Assembly (NCBI RefSeq): GCF_016827605.1
Contig: NZ_JAEPJQ010000002.1
Location: 372,001-436,000, forward strand
Length of the DNA stretch: 64,000 nt
Direction of reading: 5' to 3'
Source: Hyunsoonleella ulvae
Lineage (GTDB): Bacteria; Bacteroidota; Bacteroidia; Flavobacteriales; Flavobacteriaceae
Shown here: piece by piece, positions 19,153-28,053 of the stretch
Layout: every line of letters starts with the position of its first letter
Position numbering within the stretch: the stretch's first letter is position 1
Notes under the pieces: model-generated
Databases searched by the model: none
What the model saw: the letters and a program-made list of their open reading frames with translations, nothing else
Told to the model about the DNA's origin: nothing
Translations under genes and position numbers: made by a program

Positions 19153-19791
19153 TTATATAGAAAGTATGAGCTCTTTATGCTCTTGAGCCCAAGAATGTAA
19201 AGCATCCATTCCATTAGAAAGATTAAGCTTTTTGATAATATTAGAGCGATGCTTTTCTACTGTTCTACTAGATATACTTAACAGTTCACCTATTTCTTTA
19301 GAAGATTTATTCTGTGCCACTAAACGCACTATAGTACGCTCTGAAGGGCTTAAAAATTTAATTTTTTCAATTTCAGGAGAGACTTGATGCTCCAATATTT
19401 TATTAAATTCTGAACTAAAATAAGTACCGCCTTTATAAACTTCTTGAATACATTTATGGAGTTCTACTGCTGGTTCATCCTTTAAAATATACCCTTGTAT
19501 ATTAAGCTTTTGCGCTTTAGATATAAACCCTTTTTCTTTATGTGATGTTAATATGATAAATTTAGTTGGTTGCTGTTGCGCTATACATTTTTGGATGACT
19601 TCGAAACCAGTTAACAAAGGCATTTCTATATCTAACACAGCAATATCTGGTTGTAAAGACATAATATCATCTAACGCTTTTGCGCCATTATCTACAGCTG
19701 ATACTACCTTATAATTAAATGACTTTAATTCATCCACCAGACCTTTAAGTAACATCGGGTGGTCATCAGCAACTAAAACAGATATTTCCAT
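19153..19791 (-). CDS. NarL/LuxR-type response regulator
   Basis: A 212-residue two-domain regulator. The receiver has the acidic pocket DDH near residue 9-11, the phosphoacceptor in AVLDIEMP (about Asp54), a conserved T/S (ILTSHK) and Lys (ILKDEP). A LuxR-type helix-turn-helix lies at the C-terminus (LSPSERTIVRLVAQNKSSKEIG... SRTVEKHRSNIIKKL). The gene follows the histidine kinase gene by 2 bp, forming a two-component pair. It reads toward the surface-protein operon and is its likely regulator, though the target is not shown by sequence alone. Confidence 0.92.
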   Translation of the reverse strand: MEISVLVADDHPMLLKGLVDELKSFNYKVVSAVDNGAKALDDIMSLQPDIAVLDIEMPLLTGFEVIQKCIAQQQPTKFIILTSHKEKGFISKAQKLNIQGYILKDEPAVELHKCIQEVYKGGTYFSSEFNKILEHQVSPEIEKIKFLSPSERTIVRLVAQNKSSKEIGELLSISSRTVEKHRSNIIKKLNLSNGMDALHSWAQEHKELILSI

Positions 19792-19793
19792 AA

Positions 19794-21815
19794 TTATATA
19801 ATTGGTATTTGAGAAATTATTTGGGTGCCTTGTCCTTTTTTACTTTTTATTGATAATACACCATTAAGCATACGTATACGTTCTGCTATAGTTTTTAAAC
19901 CTAAACTATGTTGTTTTAAAGATGTAACATTGTCAAATCCAATACCATTATCCTTTATTAAAACTTCAACTGTATTATCTTCCTTTACAATATTAACTGT
20001 AAGTGTTTTGGCTTTAGAATGTTTTAAAGCATTAGTTACAGACTCTTGAATAAATCTATAAAAATTAAGTGTAGCAGCTTCGTTAAATTGATGATCAATA
20101 TCATCTATTTCAACAGAAAAAAACATGTCAGATTCGCTATCTAAATCATTTAATAATTGCTGGATACTTTCAGTCAAGCCTAATTGTTTTAGAGTAGCTG
20201 GGAATAACCCTCTTGAAATACTCCTCACTTCTTCAAGAGCAGAATTTGTGAGTGTTGCAAGTTCTTTCTGTTCTAAGTTTTGTGCTTTTCTTTTTATTAA
20301 AGTTAGCTGTTGCCCTACACTATCGTGCAAGTCCTTAGAAACTCTAGTTCGTTCTTCTTCTTGCGCACTTAAAAGATCTTGCGAAAATTGTTCTTGCAGT
20401 AGTTCTCTGTTTCTGGCAGCGTTTCTAGAGCGCCATAATAAAACAATTCCAAACACTGCTAAAAGACCTAAACCCCCAAATAACATCCACTGGTTTTTTA
20501 CTTTATTTTTTTCATCCAACAAGGCTATATCACTTTCTTGAGCTTTTATTTTTAAATCGCGTTTTTCGGTTTCATAAAGGGTTTGATAATATGTTAATGA
20601 ATTTACATTTTGAACTTTAGATATCGAATCTTTTATTTTGTAATAATTAATAAGATGCTTTTCGGAGTTTCTAGAATCGTTAGTATTTTTGAAAACATCA
20701 GATAAAAACTTTTCAGCATTCATTATTTCTACATATCCCTTGTGCTCCTTTTTTAATGACAAATGCTGCTTCCCATAATTAAGCGCTTGTTTATATTGTT
20801 TTTTTGCTAAAGCCATTTGCTTAAGCACTTCAATATACATCTCTTTTTGAATCCCTTCTGAGTATGTATGTGGATCATTCGTAATTTTATCAAAATATTG
20901 TTCTGCTTTTTCTAAACTGTCATTTTCTGCAAGTGCTATGGTTAAATCACACAAAAAGAAGGGTTCATAAAAACGTTTAAATTCGGAGTTATTGTGTTTG
21001 AGAGCTAATCTCAAATTTAAAATTCGTTTTTCTTGATCATCTATTAATCTATAATCAGCCGCCGCGTTGTAATACAGTAATGATACTGCGGTCTCTTCTT
21101 TAAATTTATTTGATAAAGCTATAGCTTCGTTGCGCTCTTTTTCTGCCTCTTTGTAAAAAGCATTTTGACTGTAAAGAATTGAAATATCATTTTTAGCATT
21201 TATTAAGTTTAAGGTATCCTTTTCAATAGCAAAAATTCTAATAGCATCCTGTATATGTTTTGAGGCATCAACAGCTTTTCCTGTTTCCATCAATACACCT
21301 CCTTTTTTTAAGGCTATGGTTCCTAACAAAGATTGTTTATTGGCTTTGGCAGCCCACTCTTTAGCCAAATTGTAATATTTAAAAGCAGTATCAAAATCAA
21401 CTAAACTTGCATAACAATCTGCACCATAAAGATAATATCTTGATTTGATAGCATTAGAATTTACATCTTTTATGTAATTCTTAAACCCCTTAAACATTTG
21501 TAATCCAGCTTCCGAATCTCCCAATATATTATTGTAATAATGAATAAGCTTGTTTGTGTGTGTAGCTGCTATGTTAAGAGAATCTAATTCGAGTGCATAT
21601 TTGATGGTTTGCTTTGCAATAGAATCATATCCATAAGCATCATCAAATTCTATTAAAGAAGACAAACTATCAGACCATTTTAAACGCTCTGTATTTTCTG
21701 TTTGCTCAATTTTTGATTTTAATGCTTCTAACTTATCTTCAAAACTATTTTTTTGAGCATTTACACTTAATACGAAAAAAAGAGTAATTAGAAAAAAAGA
21801 TGGCTTTGTAAACAT
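19794..21815 (-). CDS. TPR-containing sensor histidine kinase (HisKA_3 type)
   Basis: A 673-residue protein with an N-terminal signal (LITLFFVLSVNAQ), a helical periplasmic region of TPR-like repeats (about 90-400), a coiled coil, one membrane segment (WMLFGGLGLLAVFGIVLLW, about 445-465) and a NarX-type kinase core. The core shows EEERTRVSKDLHDSVGQQ with the phosphorylated His around residue 496, then an HATPase domain with NALKHSKA, IKDNGIGF and GLKTIAERI. It is translationally linked to the response regulator (2-bp gap). The periplasmic TPRs suggest that a protein or peptide is sensed. Confidence 0.9.
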   Translation of the reverse strand: MFTKPSFFLITLFFVLSVNAQKNSFEDKLEALKSKIEQTENTERLKWSDSLSSLIEFDDAYGYDSIAKQTIKYALELDSLNIAATHTNKLIHYYNNILGDSEAGLQMFKGFKNYIKDVNSNAIKSRYYLYGADCYASLVDFDTAFKYYNLAKEWAAKANKQSLLGTIALKKGGVLMETGKAVDASKHIQDAIRIFAIEKDTLNLINAKNDISILYSQNAFYKEAEKERNEAIALSNKFKEETAVSLLYYNAAADYRLIDDQEKRILNLRLALKHNNSEFKRFYEPFFLCDLTIALAENDSLEKAEQYFDKITNDPHTYSEGIQKEMYIEVLKQMALAKKQYKQALNYGKQHLSLKKEHKGYVEIMNAEKFLSDVFKNTNDSRNSEKHLINYYKIKDSISKVQNVNSLTYYQTLYETEKRDLKIKAQESDIALLDEKNKVKNQWMLFGGLGLLAVFGIVLLWRSRNAARNRELLQEQFSQDLLSAQEEERTRVSKDLHDSVGQQLTLIKRKAQNLEQKELATLTNSALEEVRSISRGLFPATLKQLGLTESIQQLLNDLDSESDMFFSVEIDDIDHQFNEAATLNFYRFIQESVTNALKHSKAKTLTVNIVKEDNTVEVLIKDNGIGFDNVTSLKQHSLGLKTIAERIRMLNGVLSIKSKKGQGTQIISQIPII

Positions 21816-22013
21816 ATATAGGTTTTTCGATTTTAAATTTCAGGAGTAAAAGATACAAAAGTAGCAGAAACTAAATCGGAAGCAATTTACATCGATTAAA
21901 GGTTTAAAATCTTCTTTAATTGATGGAAGGATAACTCCCATAATATTGGTTAATATATAGAAACGCCCAACTAGAATTAATTGTGTAGGGTGATGTAAAA
22001 TAGCTTTTTACAC

Positions 22014-23402
22014 CTATTTCCCGATACAAAAATTAGCAAATATATTCCCCAATAAATCATCGTTAGTAATTTCCCCTGTTATTTCTCCAAAATGATACAA
22101 TGCCTGACGAATATCTATAGCCAATAAGTCTCCTGATAATCCTGTTTCCAAACCTTCTTTTACTTTTTGAATTTCCTCAAAGGCTTTTAAAAGTGCATCG
22201 TAATGACGGGAATTTGTAACTATAGTCTCGTTATTTCTTAGCGCTCCTGTATTGATAAGGTTTAAAAGAGCATCTGTTAATTGATCTACACCTAAACCAG
22301 TTTTAGCTGATAATAGAAGTACATCAGTAATATATTTTTTAATACTTGCTATATGCTCATCGTTTAACTGATCAATTTTATTAGCAATTACCAACAGGGG
22401 TTTTTGAGGGTATTTATTTTTTATTTTTTCTATTTCTACAGAAACAGTTTTAAGGTTATCTATGTTTTTCTTCGCATCAAATAAATAAATAGTAACTTGA
22501 GATTGCTCTATTTTTTCAAAGGTTTTTTTAATCCCTATACTTTCAACAATATCTTTAGTTTCTCTAATACCTGCCGTATCAATGAACCGAAAACCAATGC
22601 CCCCAATAGAAATTTCATCTTCAATCGTATCTCTGGTTGTTCCTGCTATTTCTGAGACAATCGCACGATCTTCATTAAGTAAGGCATTTAAGAGTGTAGA
22701 CTTACCTACATTGGGTTCGCCAACTATAGCAACTGGAATACCATTTTTTATAACATTACCTACTGCAAACGAATCTATAAGACGTTTTAGTACAAAAGTG
22801 ATTCTAACAATTAAATCTTTAAATTGTGTTCTATCGGCAAACTCCACATCTTCTTCTGCAAAATCCAGCTCCAATTCTATTAAAGAAGCAAAATTTAAAA
22901 GTTCTTCTCTTAATTTTGCAATTTCAGAAGAAAAACCTCCACGCATTTGCTGCATCGCTATTTGATGAGAAGCTGCATTATCGCTAGCTATTAAATCCGC
23001 AACTGCTTCTGCCTGACTTAAATCTAGCTTTCCATTTAAAAATGCTCTCAATGTAAATTCTCCAGCATTAGCCATTCTACACCCTTTTCTTAAGAACAAC
23101 TGTATGATTTCTTGTTGAATATAATTAGAGCCATGGCATGAAATTTCTACAACATCCTCCCCTGTGTAAGAATTAGGATTCTTAAAAATAGATACTAAAA
23201 CCTCATCTAAAACAATATGGTTATCTGTAATATGTCCTAAATGAATAGTGTGCGTTTTCTGCTTAGTCAAAAGTTTTCCTGAAACAGATTTAAATTGATT
23301 ATCTGCTATGGTTATGGCATCTTTTCCAGATAAACGAATCACGGCAATAGCACCAGCTCCTGAGGGTGTTGCTAATGCTACAATGGTATCTTTTAATATC
23401 AT
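22014..23402 (-). CDS. mnmE: tRNA uridine-5-carboxymethylaminomethyl modification GTPase MnmE
   Basis: A 462-residue protein of normal family length. The N-terminal tetrahydrofolate-binding domain begins DTIVALATPSGAGAIAVIRLSG. The embedded GTPase has G1 GEPNVGKST, G3 DTAG (RFIDTAGIRET), NKID, and the conserved IAGTTRDTIED switch. The protein ends FCIGK, the C-terminal CxGK motif with the catalytic-region Cys. With MnmG it modifies wobble U34 of certain tRNAs. It is monocistronic, with 198 bp before the kinase gene downstream and a 378-bp region upstream. Confidence 0.97.
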   Translation of the reverse strand: MILKDTIVALATPSGAGAIAVIRLSGKDAITIADNQFKSVSGKLLTKQKTHTIHLGHITDNHIVLDEVLVSIFKNPNSYTGEDVVEISCHGSNYIQQEIIQLFLRKGCRMANAGEFTLRAFLNGKLDLSQAEAVADLIASDNAASHQIAMQQMRGGFSSEIAKLREELLNFASLIELELDFAEEDVEFADRTQFKDLIVRITFVLKRLIDSFAVGNVIKNGIPVAIVGEPNVGKSTLLNALLNEDRAIVSEIAGTTRDTIEDEISIGGIGFRFIDTAGIRETKDIVESIGIKKTFEKIEQSQVTIYLFDAKKNIDNLKTVSVEIEKIKNKYPQKPLLVIANKIDQLNDEHIASIKKYITDVLLLSAKTGLGVDQLTDALLNLINTGALRNNETIVTNSRHYDALLKAFEEIQKVKEGLETGLSGDLLAIDIRQALYHFGEITGEITNDDLLGNIFANFCIGK

Positions 23403-23780
23403 GGGGTAAAAATAACTAATTTAAAATGTATTTATCAGTCGTAACTTTAGTCTATTTTATTATGATAGAATTTTCTCCAATCTTTTAGCATTCACAAATA
23501 GATATCTAAATGGTGTTTTTTTATAGCATATATCTATATATGTTACTGTAAAATGATAATTCTGTAGATTTTTTTTAAATAATTTTACTATTTCACAAAA
23601 CTTTGATTTTTAGATATTTAACTTTTATTTATTATGCACACATAGTATATTTGCAGGAATTTTTTTCAGTATAAAATGTGACTCTTACAAGTATACATGT
23701 GTCTTACTGACAAATAGATAAAAATCTAAAAAACAATTTTAACCCATCTAGTGCTTCTAGAATAAAAAAAGCCTTTAATA
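23403..23780. other. 378-bp intergenic region between mnmE and the 142-residue gene
   Basis: Very AT-rich with no ORF that looks coding. It must hold the mnmE promoter (not identified) and carries a TAnnTTTG element (TATATTTG, 23646-23653) facing the rightward gene, which would give a leader of about 120 nt. No strong hairpin or repeat seen. Confidence 0.5.
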
Positions 23781-24209
23781 ATGAAAATAATTGAATCTGA
23801 TTTTTCAAATCAAATTGTAAAGTTTGTTCAAAACAAGTTAGGGAACATCTTTTTCTTTAACCATATTGCCGTAGTAGAATTAAATGAAGGTATACATTTC
23901 AATATAAATAATGCACCTCTAATTTTAGAGGAGCTAAAATCGTACTTTGGAGATACAAAACCTTTTGGGGTTATTGCTAACAGAGTGAACTCTTACTCAG
24001 TAGATTTATTAGATACTCCTAAGTATAGAAATGAAATTAAAAACTTAAAGTCTTATGGTGTTGTAGGTCATGATGCAGCTTCGAAGATGAATGCTACTAT
24101 AGAAAACGATTTTTGTATGTCTGAAAAAGTAGATTACGATACTATTTATGATGCCATTAATCATGTATACAATAAGGTAAAAAACAGTAAGTTATTCTCG
24201 TTGAACTAG
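23781..24209 (+). CDS. Conserved hypothetical protein, possibly STAS-like
   Basis: A 142-residue soluble protein without signal peptide or membrane segment. It has an alternating strand/helix pattern (FFFNHIAVVELNEGIHF, then FGVIANRVNSYSVD, then YGVVGHDAAS) that recalls the small alpha/beta STAS/SpoIIAA-like fold, but no motif is decisive and I do not recognise a family with certainty. It has its own TATATTTG promoter element 120 bp upstream and is convergent with cvfB. Confidence 0.7.
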   Translation: MKIIESDFSNQIVKFVQNKLGNIFFFNHIAVVELNEGIHFNINNAPLILEELKSYFGDTKPFGVIANRVNSYSVDLLDTPKYRNEIKNLKSYGVVGHDAASKMNATIENDFCMSEKVDYDTIYDAINHVYNKVKNSKLFSLN

Positions 24210-24230
24210 AAAATGTTATTCTGAGTGGTT

Positions 24231-25064
24231 TTACGTTGTAATTAAATAAATACCATCCGGTTTTATTTCAATTTGCCTTTGTCTGTATAGATTTCCAATT
24301 GCTTTTTTAAAACTTTTTTTACTCATTTGAAGTTGCGATTTTATGTCTTCTGGATCAGACTTATCTGTAAGGTCTAAAAAACCGCTATTGTCTTCTAATT
24401 CTTGTAGAATACGTTTAGCATTAGGTTCTATATTTCTGTATCCAATCTTTTCTAATGATATATCAAGCTTATTTCCTGGTCTAATTTTTTTTACTACACC
24501 TTTAAAAGTATCTCCAACACTTATATCCTTATAAATATTATCCTTGTAAATTAGCCCAGAGTGTATTTTATTAACAATTACATTCCAACCAATATCCGAT
24601 GGATGGGAGGCTATTAAATCTACTTCATCAAACTGATTAACTGTTAATTCTTTATTATCTAAAAAACGGTTGGTTTTGCTTGAAGCTACTAAACGCTCTG
24701 TTTTTTCATCTAAATAGCAGTGCACTAAATACCAGCCACCAGGTTTCATTTTAAAGGCTTGCTCTTTAAAAGGGCAAAACAACTCTTTTACCAATCCCCA
24801 ATCTAAAAAAGCACCAAAATCTGTGACTTGATTGCATCTTAAAAGTGCAAATTCATTACGTTTAATATAAGGAACATCTGTAGTGGCTACAGGACGTTCT
24901 TCATTATCTAAGTAAATAAAAACATCAATTTTATCCCAAATTTTAAACTCAGCTGGTACATATCTATTGGGTAATAGTACTTCATCATCGTTTGCATCAA
25001 TTAAATAAATGCCATGATCTGTTTCACGAAGTATCTCTAAAGTATTTATTTCTCCTAATTTCAT
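24231..25064 (-). CDS. cvfB: CvfB-family S1-like RNA-binding protein
   Basis: The protein begins MKLGEINTLEILRETDHGIYL and carries S1-type OB folds (VTDFGAFLDWGLVKELFCPF; VGDTFKGVVKKIRPGNKLDISL) and a C-terminal winged helix (KSFKKAIGNLYRQRQIEI), the layout of CvfB (conserved virulence factor B). The family binds RNA and affects expression of many genes. The frame is open 11 codons further (to 25097), but a TAnnTTTG promoter element on the minus strand occupies 25071-25078, so transcription must start at about 25064-25067 and this ATG is the first possible start. The mRNA is nearly leaderless. Confidence 0.88.
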   Translation of the reverse strand: MKLGEINTLEILRETDHGIYLIDANDDEVLLPNRYVPAEFKIWDKIDVFIYLDNEERPVATTDVPYIKRNEFALLRCNQVTDFGAFLDWGLVKELFCPFKEQAFKMKPGGWYLVHCYLDEKTERLVASSKTNRFLDNKELTVNQFDEVDLIASHPSDIGWNVIVNKIHSGLIYKDNIYKDISVGDTFKGVVKKIRPGNKLDISLEKIGYRNIEPNAKRILQELEDNSGFLDLTDKSDPEDIKSQLQMSKKSFKKAIGNLYRQRQIEIKPDGIYLITT

Positions 25065-25070
25065 AAGCTG

Positions 25071-25078
25071 CAAAGTTA
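25071..25078 (-). promoter_or_regulatory. Promoter -7 element of cvfB
   Basis: TAACTTTG on the minus strand matches the Bacteroidota TAnnTTTG element and lies 6 bp upstream of the ATG at 25064. It decides the start codon of cvfB. Confidence 0.6.
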
Positions 25079-25117
25079 TAACAATAGGTAAATACAATTA
25101 CATTAAACTTCATAAAA

Positions 25118-25143
25118 AAAGCGTTACCAATTGTAACGCTTTA
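25118..25143 (-). terminator. Terminator downstream of the DUF2853 gene
   Basis: AAAGCGTTAC and GTAACGCTTT form a 10-bp stem with a short loop, followed on the minus strand by a T-run. It is placed 20 bp past the DUF2853 stop codon. Confidence 0.8.
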
Positions 25144-25163
25144 AAATTTATATGGGCTTTCTT

Positions 25164-25502
25164 CTAATAAACTGACTCTTTACCAAAATGCTTAGTTAAT
25201 AAATAGTAAACTACAGCTCTATATTTATTTCTGTTAGATTTACCATAAGTTTCCATAACAGATGCTATTGCACCATCTAAATCATCACTAGCACTTAATC
25301 CTAATTTTTTAATTAAAAAATTATTTTTTACTGTTTCTAATTCAGATTCATCAGAACCTGATACTGTTGACGCATCTGCATTATATATAGATGGTCCGCA
25401 ACCTATAGTTACTTTTGTTAATAAATCCATATCAGCATTAACACCACATTTTTCTTTTAGGTCTGCAGCATATTTTGCAATAAGCTCGTCACGTTTACTC
25501 AT
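25164..25502 (-). CDS. DUF2853 family protein
   Basis: A 112-residue small soluble protein matching the DUF2853 pattern: MSKRDELIAKYAADL at the start, IGCGPSIYNADAS in the middle and a helical C-terminus (RAVVYYLLTKHFGK). Function of the family is unknown. It is monocistronic, followed by its own strong terminator, and sits downstream of menD on the same strand with an 84-bp gap. Confidence 0.88.
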   Translation of the reverse strand: MSKRDELIAKYAADLKEKCGVNADMDLLTKVTIGCGPSIYNADASTVSGSDESELETVKNNFLIKKLGLSASDDLDGAIASVMETYGKSNRNKYRAVVYYLLTKHFGKESVY

Positions 25503-25586
25503 GATAATAATTTTTTTAGATTAATAATTTATTTTTTAAATATAGTCAATTTTTAGACACATTAACTTTTGTTAAGTCACAATTGA

Positions 25587-27356
25587 TTAGCGAATAAATT
25601 CAAAATAATTTAAAAGCACTTCATCATTAATATGCTTGGGTGTAAAAATTTCTAGAAGCTTTGGTATTTTGGACAAATTGTAAAAGGTTTTTAGCTCTTG
25701 AATCACTTCGTTTTTATTTGATGCTTTAGCATATTCAAAACCAAACATGTTGCATAAATATTCTGCGTTAAGCTTATGGTTGGTTTCAAAATACATATCA
25801 AAATTTTCAGTGTTTTTATGTCCTGGTAAAATTCTAAAAATACCACCACCCTCGTTATTTACAATTATTATCCTAAAATTATTGGGTATATGTGTGTTCC
25901 ACAAGGCATTACTATCATAAAAGAAACTTAAATCGCCAGTAATAAAAGTGGTACGCTTTTCGCTTGCAACTGCACATCCTATAGCTGTTGATGTACTGCC
26001 ATCTATACCACTTGTACCTCTATTACAATACACCTCTAGGGTTTTGTTTAAACTAAACAATTGTGAGTAACGTATGGCCGAACTGTTACTTATTTGTAAA
26101 ATTGAGTGGTTTGGTATTGTTTTTAAAATGTGATTGAAAACCAAAAAATCACAAAACGGAATTTCATTTAAATACTGCTCATGCCGTTTTAATCGTTTTT
26201 GTTTCACCTTTCTCCAAATAGGGTTATAGTCACTCTTTTTGTAATGGTGTATAAGCGGTAAAAAGGATGTAAAAAATTCCTCTGGAGTTGCTTCTATGTG
26301 TTTAGACAGGCAGAAAAAAGTATCATTAGCACGCTTTTTGTCTATGTGCCAGTGTTGCTTAGGTTTATATTTTCTTAGTAATGCTTTAATTTTTTTTGAA
26401 ACAATTAGCCCTCCAAAGGTTAGTAATATTTCTGGTTGTAATTGTTTTTGTGCTTCATCTGATAATGGTGCTATGATTTGATCGATACTAGGAAAAAAAT
26501 CATTGTGGTGTAGGTTTGATGTTGTTTCTGTAAACACAATAACACTATCGTCCTTTACCAATTCATCAAGTAAAACCTTACTAACGGTATTTGGAGCATT
26601 AACCCCAACCAAAATCATCTTTTTAGATGCTGCTATCCAATCTTCGTAACATTCCTTTAAAAGAGAGGTTTCAATAGTGTTTTCGCTTTTTAAGTTTGAA
26701 ATGGCTTTGGGAGTAACAGTTGGGGTGTTGATGGTCTCATATAAAGGTTCATCAAAAGGAATATTGATGTGTACTGGCCCAGATTTTACTTTAGCAAAAT
26801 TAATGGCGTTATTTATTTCTTGTTCGTTATACTCCTGAATATCTTTTTGAAGTCCCAAAAAACGTTCTAGCTTATTTTCAAGACTTTTCATTATGGGTAA
26901 CTCTTCGTTACCTGGTATGTTTTTCTCATCTTTTAAGTCCAACTTTAAAGCCGCTGAATATAAAATATGATTCTTATAAACATTTTTTTGATTAATGGTT
27001 TGTCCATCACCTATGCCAATAAGATGTTTAGGCCTGTCTGCCGATAAAACCACCAATGGTATATCGCTGTAGAATGCTTCTGCTACTGCGGGGTAATAGT
27101 TTAACAAAGCACTGCCCGATGTACATACTAAAGCTACTGGTGCTTTAATTTGTTGGGCAATACCCAATGCAAAAAAAGCAGCACATCGCTCATCTACAAT
27201 ACTATAGCAATTAAAAAAATCGTCATGGGTAAAACCAATAGTTAAAGGAGCACTACGGCTTCCTGGAGAGATAATTATGTGTTTTATATGCTTCGCCTTG
27301 CATAGTTGAATTACGGTTTGTGCAAGCGGAATTTTAGGTAATGTCATCAACTTCAT
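25587..27356 (-). CDS. menD: 2-succinyl-5-enolpyruvyl-6-hydroxy-3-cyclohexene-1-carboxylate synthase MenD
   Basis: A 589-residue thiamine-diphosphate enzyme of the menaquinone pathway, joining isochorismate with 2-oxoglutarate. Family landmarks are HIIISPGSRSAPLTIGF, VDERCAAFFALGIAQ, VCTSGSALLNYYPAVAEAFYSDIPL, LSADRP and the ThDP motif region TFITGDLSFFYDSNALWN. A TAnnTTTG element at 27367-27374 (minus strand) lies 10 bp upstream of the ATG, so the leader is short. A second ATG three codons in is an alternative start. MenF is encoded about 700 bp away on the same strand, interrupted by a divergent lipoprotein gene. Confidence 0.96.
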   Translation of the reverse strand: MKLMTLPKIPLAQTVIQLCKAKHIKHIIISPGSRSAPLTIGFTHDDFFNCYSIVDERCAAFFALGIAQQIKAPVALVCTSGSALLNYYPAVAEAFYSDIPLVVLSADRPKHLIGIGDGQTINQKNVYKNHILYSAALKLDLKDEKNIPGNEELPIMKSLENKLERFLGLQKDIQEYNEQEINNAINFAKVKSGPVHINIPFDEPLYETINTPTVTPKAISNLKSENTIETSLLKECYEDWIAASKKMILVGVNAPNTVSKVLLDELVKDDSVIVFTETTSNLHHNDFFPSIDQIIAPLSDEAQKQLQPEILLTFGGLIVSKKIKALLRKYKPKQHWHIDKKRANDTFFCLSKHIEATPEEFFTSFLPLIHHYKKSDYNPIWRKVKQKRLKRHEQYLNEIPFCDFLVFNHILKTIPNHSILQISNSSAIRYSQLFSLNKTLEVYCNRGTSGIDGSTSTAIGCAVASEKRTTFITGDLSFFYDSNALWNTHIPNNFRIIIVNNEGGGIFRILPGHKNTENFDMYFETNHKLNAEYLCNMFGFEYAKASNKNEVIQELKTFYNLSKIPKLLEIFTPKHINDEVLLNYFEFIR

Positions 27357-27366
27357 AATCTATTTG

Positions 27367-27374
27367 CAAAATTA
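27367..27374 (-). promoter_or_regulatory. Promoter -7 element of menD
   Basis: TAATTTTG on the minus strand fits TAnnTTTG and ends 10 bp before the menD ATG. I did not find a clear -33 TTG. Confidence 0.45.
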
Positions 27375-27389
27375 CGAAATAGAGTTCTA

Positions 27390-27418
27390 TTGTCCATATT
27401 GCTATTTGATTATATTTG
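27390..27418 (+). promoter_or_regulatory. Bacteroidota-type promoter of the 197-residue lipoprotein gene
   Basis: TTG (27390-27392), 18 bp, then TATATTTG (27411-27418), the -33/-7 pattern of the Bacteroidota primary sigma factor. It ends 27 bp before the ATG. Confidence 0.65.
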
Positions 27419-27445
27419 TAGGAATAAAATTCCAAACAATTCGAT

Positions 27446-28039
27446 ATGTACCTTAAGGAAACCTTTAAAAACTTTACACTAGTTATTTTACTTTTCTTTT
27501 TTGTGAGCTGTTCTACTGAAGAAGTAGACAACAATACTTTAGCTTGTAACCCAGGTAATATAGATTTTCTTCAAGAAGGTAATTCATGGAGTTATCAAAC
27601 TTTTGTCTTTGGTTTTGAAAGTGCAACAATTTCCCTAAATGTTAGAGGGTGCAATGGCAATGGTTTTTTAGTTGACAGAACAATTAGCGACCCTTCTACT
27701 AATGAAAACACAACTTCTACGGATCTATGGAGAGAAGGCGATGATTTCCTTTTAGTTGATGCAAACGGAAATACAAATGCTAAAATATACAAAAGGAATG
27801 CGCAAATGGGTGAGACATGGATGCACGACCAAGCTGATGGTGGAATTGCTACACATGAAGTTGTTTCATTAGATTCTACTATTACTGTTCCAGCTGGAAC
27901 ATTTAAATGTGTTGTTTACAAATACACAGCCACTGATATCGTAAATGATTCTTATGTCTTTTGGAATGATGAGGTGGGAAATGTAAAAGAGGACGCTGGA
28001 TTTTTCGTGTTAGAATTAACGGATTACACAGTTAATTAA
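27446..28039 (+). CDS. Secreted lipoprotein of unknown function
   Basis: A 197-residue protein with a lipoprotein signal (LVILLFFFVSCSTEEVDN; lipobox Cys about residue 22). The mature part contains LQEGNSWSYQTFVFGFES, GETWMHDQ and TVPAGTFKCVVYKYT, the pattern of small beta-rich lipoproteins that many Bacteroidota export. I cannot assign a function. It has its own promoter and is inserted, on the opposite strand, between menF and menD. Confidence 0.8.
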   Translation: MYLKETFKNFTLVILLFFFVSCSTEEVDNNTLACNPGNIDFLQEGNSWSYQTFVFGFESATISLNVRGCNGNGFLVDRTISDPSTNENTTSTDLWREGDDFLLVDANGNTNAKIYKRNAQMGETWMHDQADGGIATHEVVSLDSTITVPAGTFKCVVYKYTATDIVNDSYVFWNDEVGNVKEDAGFFVLELTDYTVN

Positions 28040-28053
28040 TGGCACCTAATGTA

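Noticed and set aside
20125-20541. 138-codon plus-strand ORF opposite the histidine kinase
   Set aside because: Ser/Cys/Lys-rich shadow; the kinase motifs on the minus strand are unambiguous.
25064-25097. Longer cvfB start at 25097
   Set aside because: A TAnnTTTG promoter element lies at 25071-25078 inside the extension, so it would not be transcribed.
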